From an uncultured Aquincola sp. (GTDB lineage Bacteria > Pseudomonadota > Gammaproteobacteria > Burkholderiales > Burkholderiaceae), in NCBI GenBank assembly GCA_937883885.1, contig CAKZXL010000639.1, positions 1 to 6,128 on the forward strand: DNA of 6,128 nt, read 5' to 3'. Within the stretch, counting starts at the first letter, position 1, and each line of letters begins with the position of its first letter. This document shows, piece by piece, positions 5,433-6,128 of this stretch. Both the position numbers and the translations under genes were made by a program. The notes beneath the pieces were generated by a model. It made no database searches, had not been told where the DNA came from, and was given only the letters and a program-made list of their open reading frames with translations.

Positions 5433-6128
5433 TCACGCCCGCTGCGCCAGCGCCTCGATGGCTTCGCACAGCCGCGGCAGGGGCTGCTCGGCCGCGGCCA
5501 GCGCGGCCACCTCCGCGCAGCGGGCGGGCAGCGTGGGCGACGCCAGCAAGGCCTGCAGCCGTTGCGCCAGGCGCGCGGCGCCGGCGCGCCGGGCGGGCAG
5601 CGCATCGCCCACGCCCAAGGCCTGCACACGCCGTGCGTTGTCGAACTGGTCGTGCGCAAAGGGCACCACCAGCTGCGGCACACCGGCGCGCAAGGCTTCG
5701 GCGGTGGTGCCGATGCCGCCGTGGTGCACCAGCGCCGCCGCCTGCGGCAGCAGCGCCCGAAAGCTTACATACGGCAGCGCCAGCACCGTGGGCGGCAAGG
5801 CCGCGGGCAGCTGTTCAGGGTGGCCGGTGATGAACAAGGCCCGCCGCCCGAGCCGCTGCACGGCCTGCAGCGCCGCCCGGAAATACGCGGCTGCATGCTG
5901 GTGCCCGGTACCGGGGGTGAACACCACTGGCGCCGGCCCCGCCGCCAGAAAGGCCTGCAGCTCGGGCGCCAGCACGGCGCTGTCGGGCCGGTCGTAGAGC
6001 AGAAAGCCACCTTCCACCAGAGGCTGCGGCCAGTCGGGCTGGGCAAGGCCGAACCAGGGCGCGAACAGCGTGATGCTGAGGTCGGGCACGCTTTGCAGAT
6101 GCTCGACGAAATGCGCGATGGGCGGCAG
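5433..6128 (-). CDS. GT1-family glycosyltransferase, C-terminal part (5' end outside window)
   Basis: The frame is open to the window edge with no stop, so the 231 residues seen are the C-terminal half or more of a protein of usually about 400-450 residues. The segment SITLFAPWFGLAQPDWPQP (18-36) is the interdomain region of COG1819-type UDP-sugar glycosyltransferases. PVVFTPGTGHQH (67-78) is the strand and loop preceding the donor site. HHGGIGTTAEALRAGVPQLV (135-154), followed by PFAHDQFDNARRV (156-168), is the donor-nucleotide-sugar motif equivalent to the plant PSPG box; Asp160-Gln161 occupy the sugar-contacting pair. The fold is GT-B and the enzyme is cytoplasmic. The family transfers sugars to lipids, carotenoids, sterols or polyketides; the acceptor domain is outside the window, so the acceptor is unknown. 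The next gene on the same strand starts 87 bases downstream. Confidence 0.92.
   Translation of the reverse strand: MPPIAHFVEHLQSVPDLSITLFAPWFGLAQPDWPQPLVEGGFLLYDRPDSAVLAPELQAFLAAGPAPVVFTPGTGHQHAAAYFRAALQAVQRLGRRALFITGHPEQLPAALPPTVLALPYVSFRALLPQAAALVHHGGIGTTAEALRAGVPQLVVPFAHDQFDNARRVQALGVGDALPARRAGAARLAQRLQALLASPTLPARCAEVAALAAAEQPLPRLCEAIEALAQRA

Overview
This is a GC-rich window with gene density and protein style typical of Betaproteobacteria, most likely order Burkholderiales (the Rubrivivax/Roseateles/Ideonella part of the order). That placement is inferred from base composition and protein flavour; there is no rRNA or other phylogenetic marker. Eight genes can be supported, two of them cut by the window edges. 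No tRNA, rRNA, CRISPR array, insertion sequence or phage gene was seen, and there is no gene-free stretch longer than about 145 bases.

Layout. (1) 1-201, plus strand: the last 66 residues of a TonB-dependent outer-membrane receptor. (2) 236-2068, minus strand: a run of three genes read in the order short-chain dehydrogenase/reductase (SDR), darcynin-family small protein, and a cold-shock-domain/DUF1294 membrane protein. The first two are 18 bases apart and almost certainly co-transcribed. (3) 2127-2720, plus strand: a Crp/Fnr-type regulator divergent from the SDR, with a near-perfect palindrome just before its start codon. It is the obvious candidate regulator of the SDR-darcynin pair. (4) 2707-4410, minus strand: a tannase-family (feruloyl esterase / MHETase fold) lipoprotein whose 3' end overlaps the regulator's 3' end by 14 bases. 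Its upstream region carries a strikingly AT-rich perfect inverted repeat that looks like an operator. (5) 4554-5345, minus strand: an exported protein, probably an outer-membrane beta-barrel, with histidine-rich loops. (6) 5433-6128, minus strand: the C-terminal half of a family-1 (GT1) glycosyltransferase that runs off the window.

How the genes may work together. The TonB receptor end, the secreted esterase and the possible outer-membrane barrel suggest an accessory cell-envelope/aromatic-ester scavenging region, but they do not form one evident operon. The most coherent unit is the divergent regulator / SDR / darcynin cluster. The most interesting single gene is the tannase-family lipoprotein. 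It keeps the catalytic triad, calcium-site residues and all five disulfide pairs of PET-related MHETase, but lacks the arginine that MHETase uses to bind its carboxylated substrate. I do not see a clearly unprecedented multi-gene system here; the best leads are the two operator-like sites, the esterase's unknown substrate and the darcynin operon.
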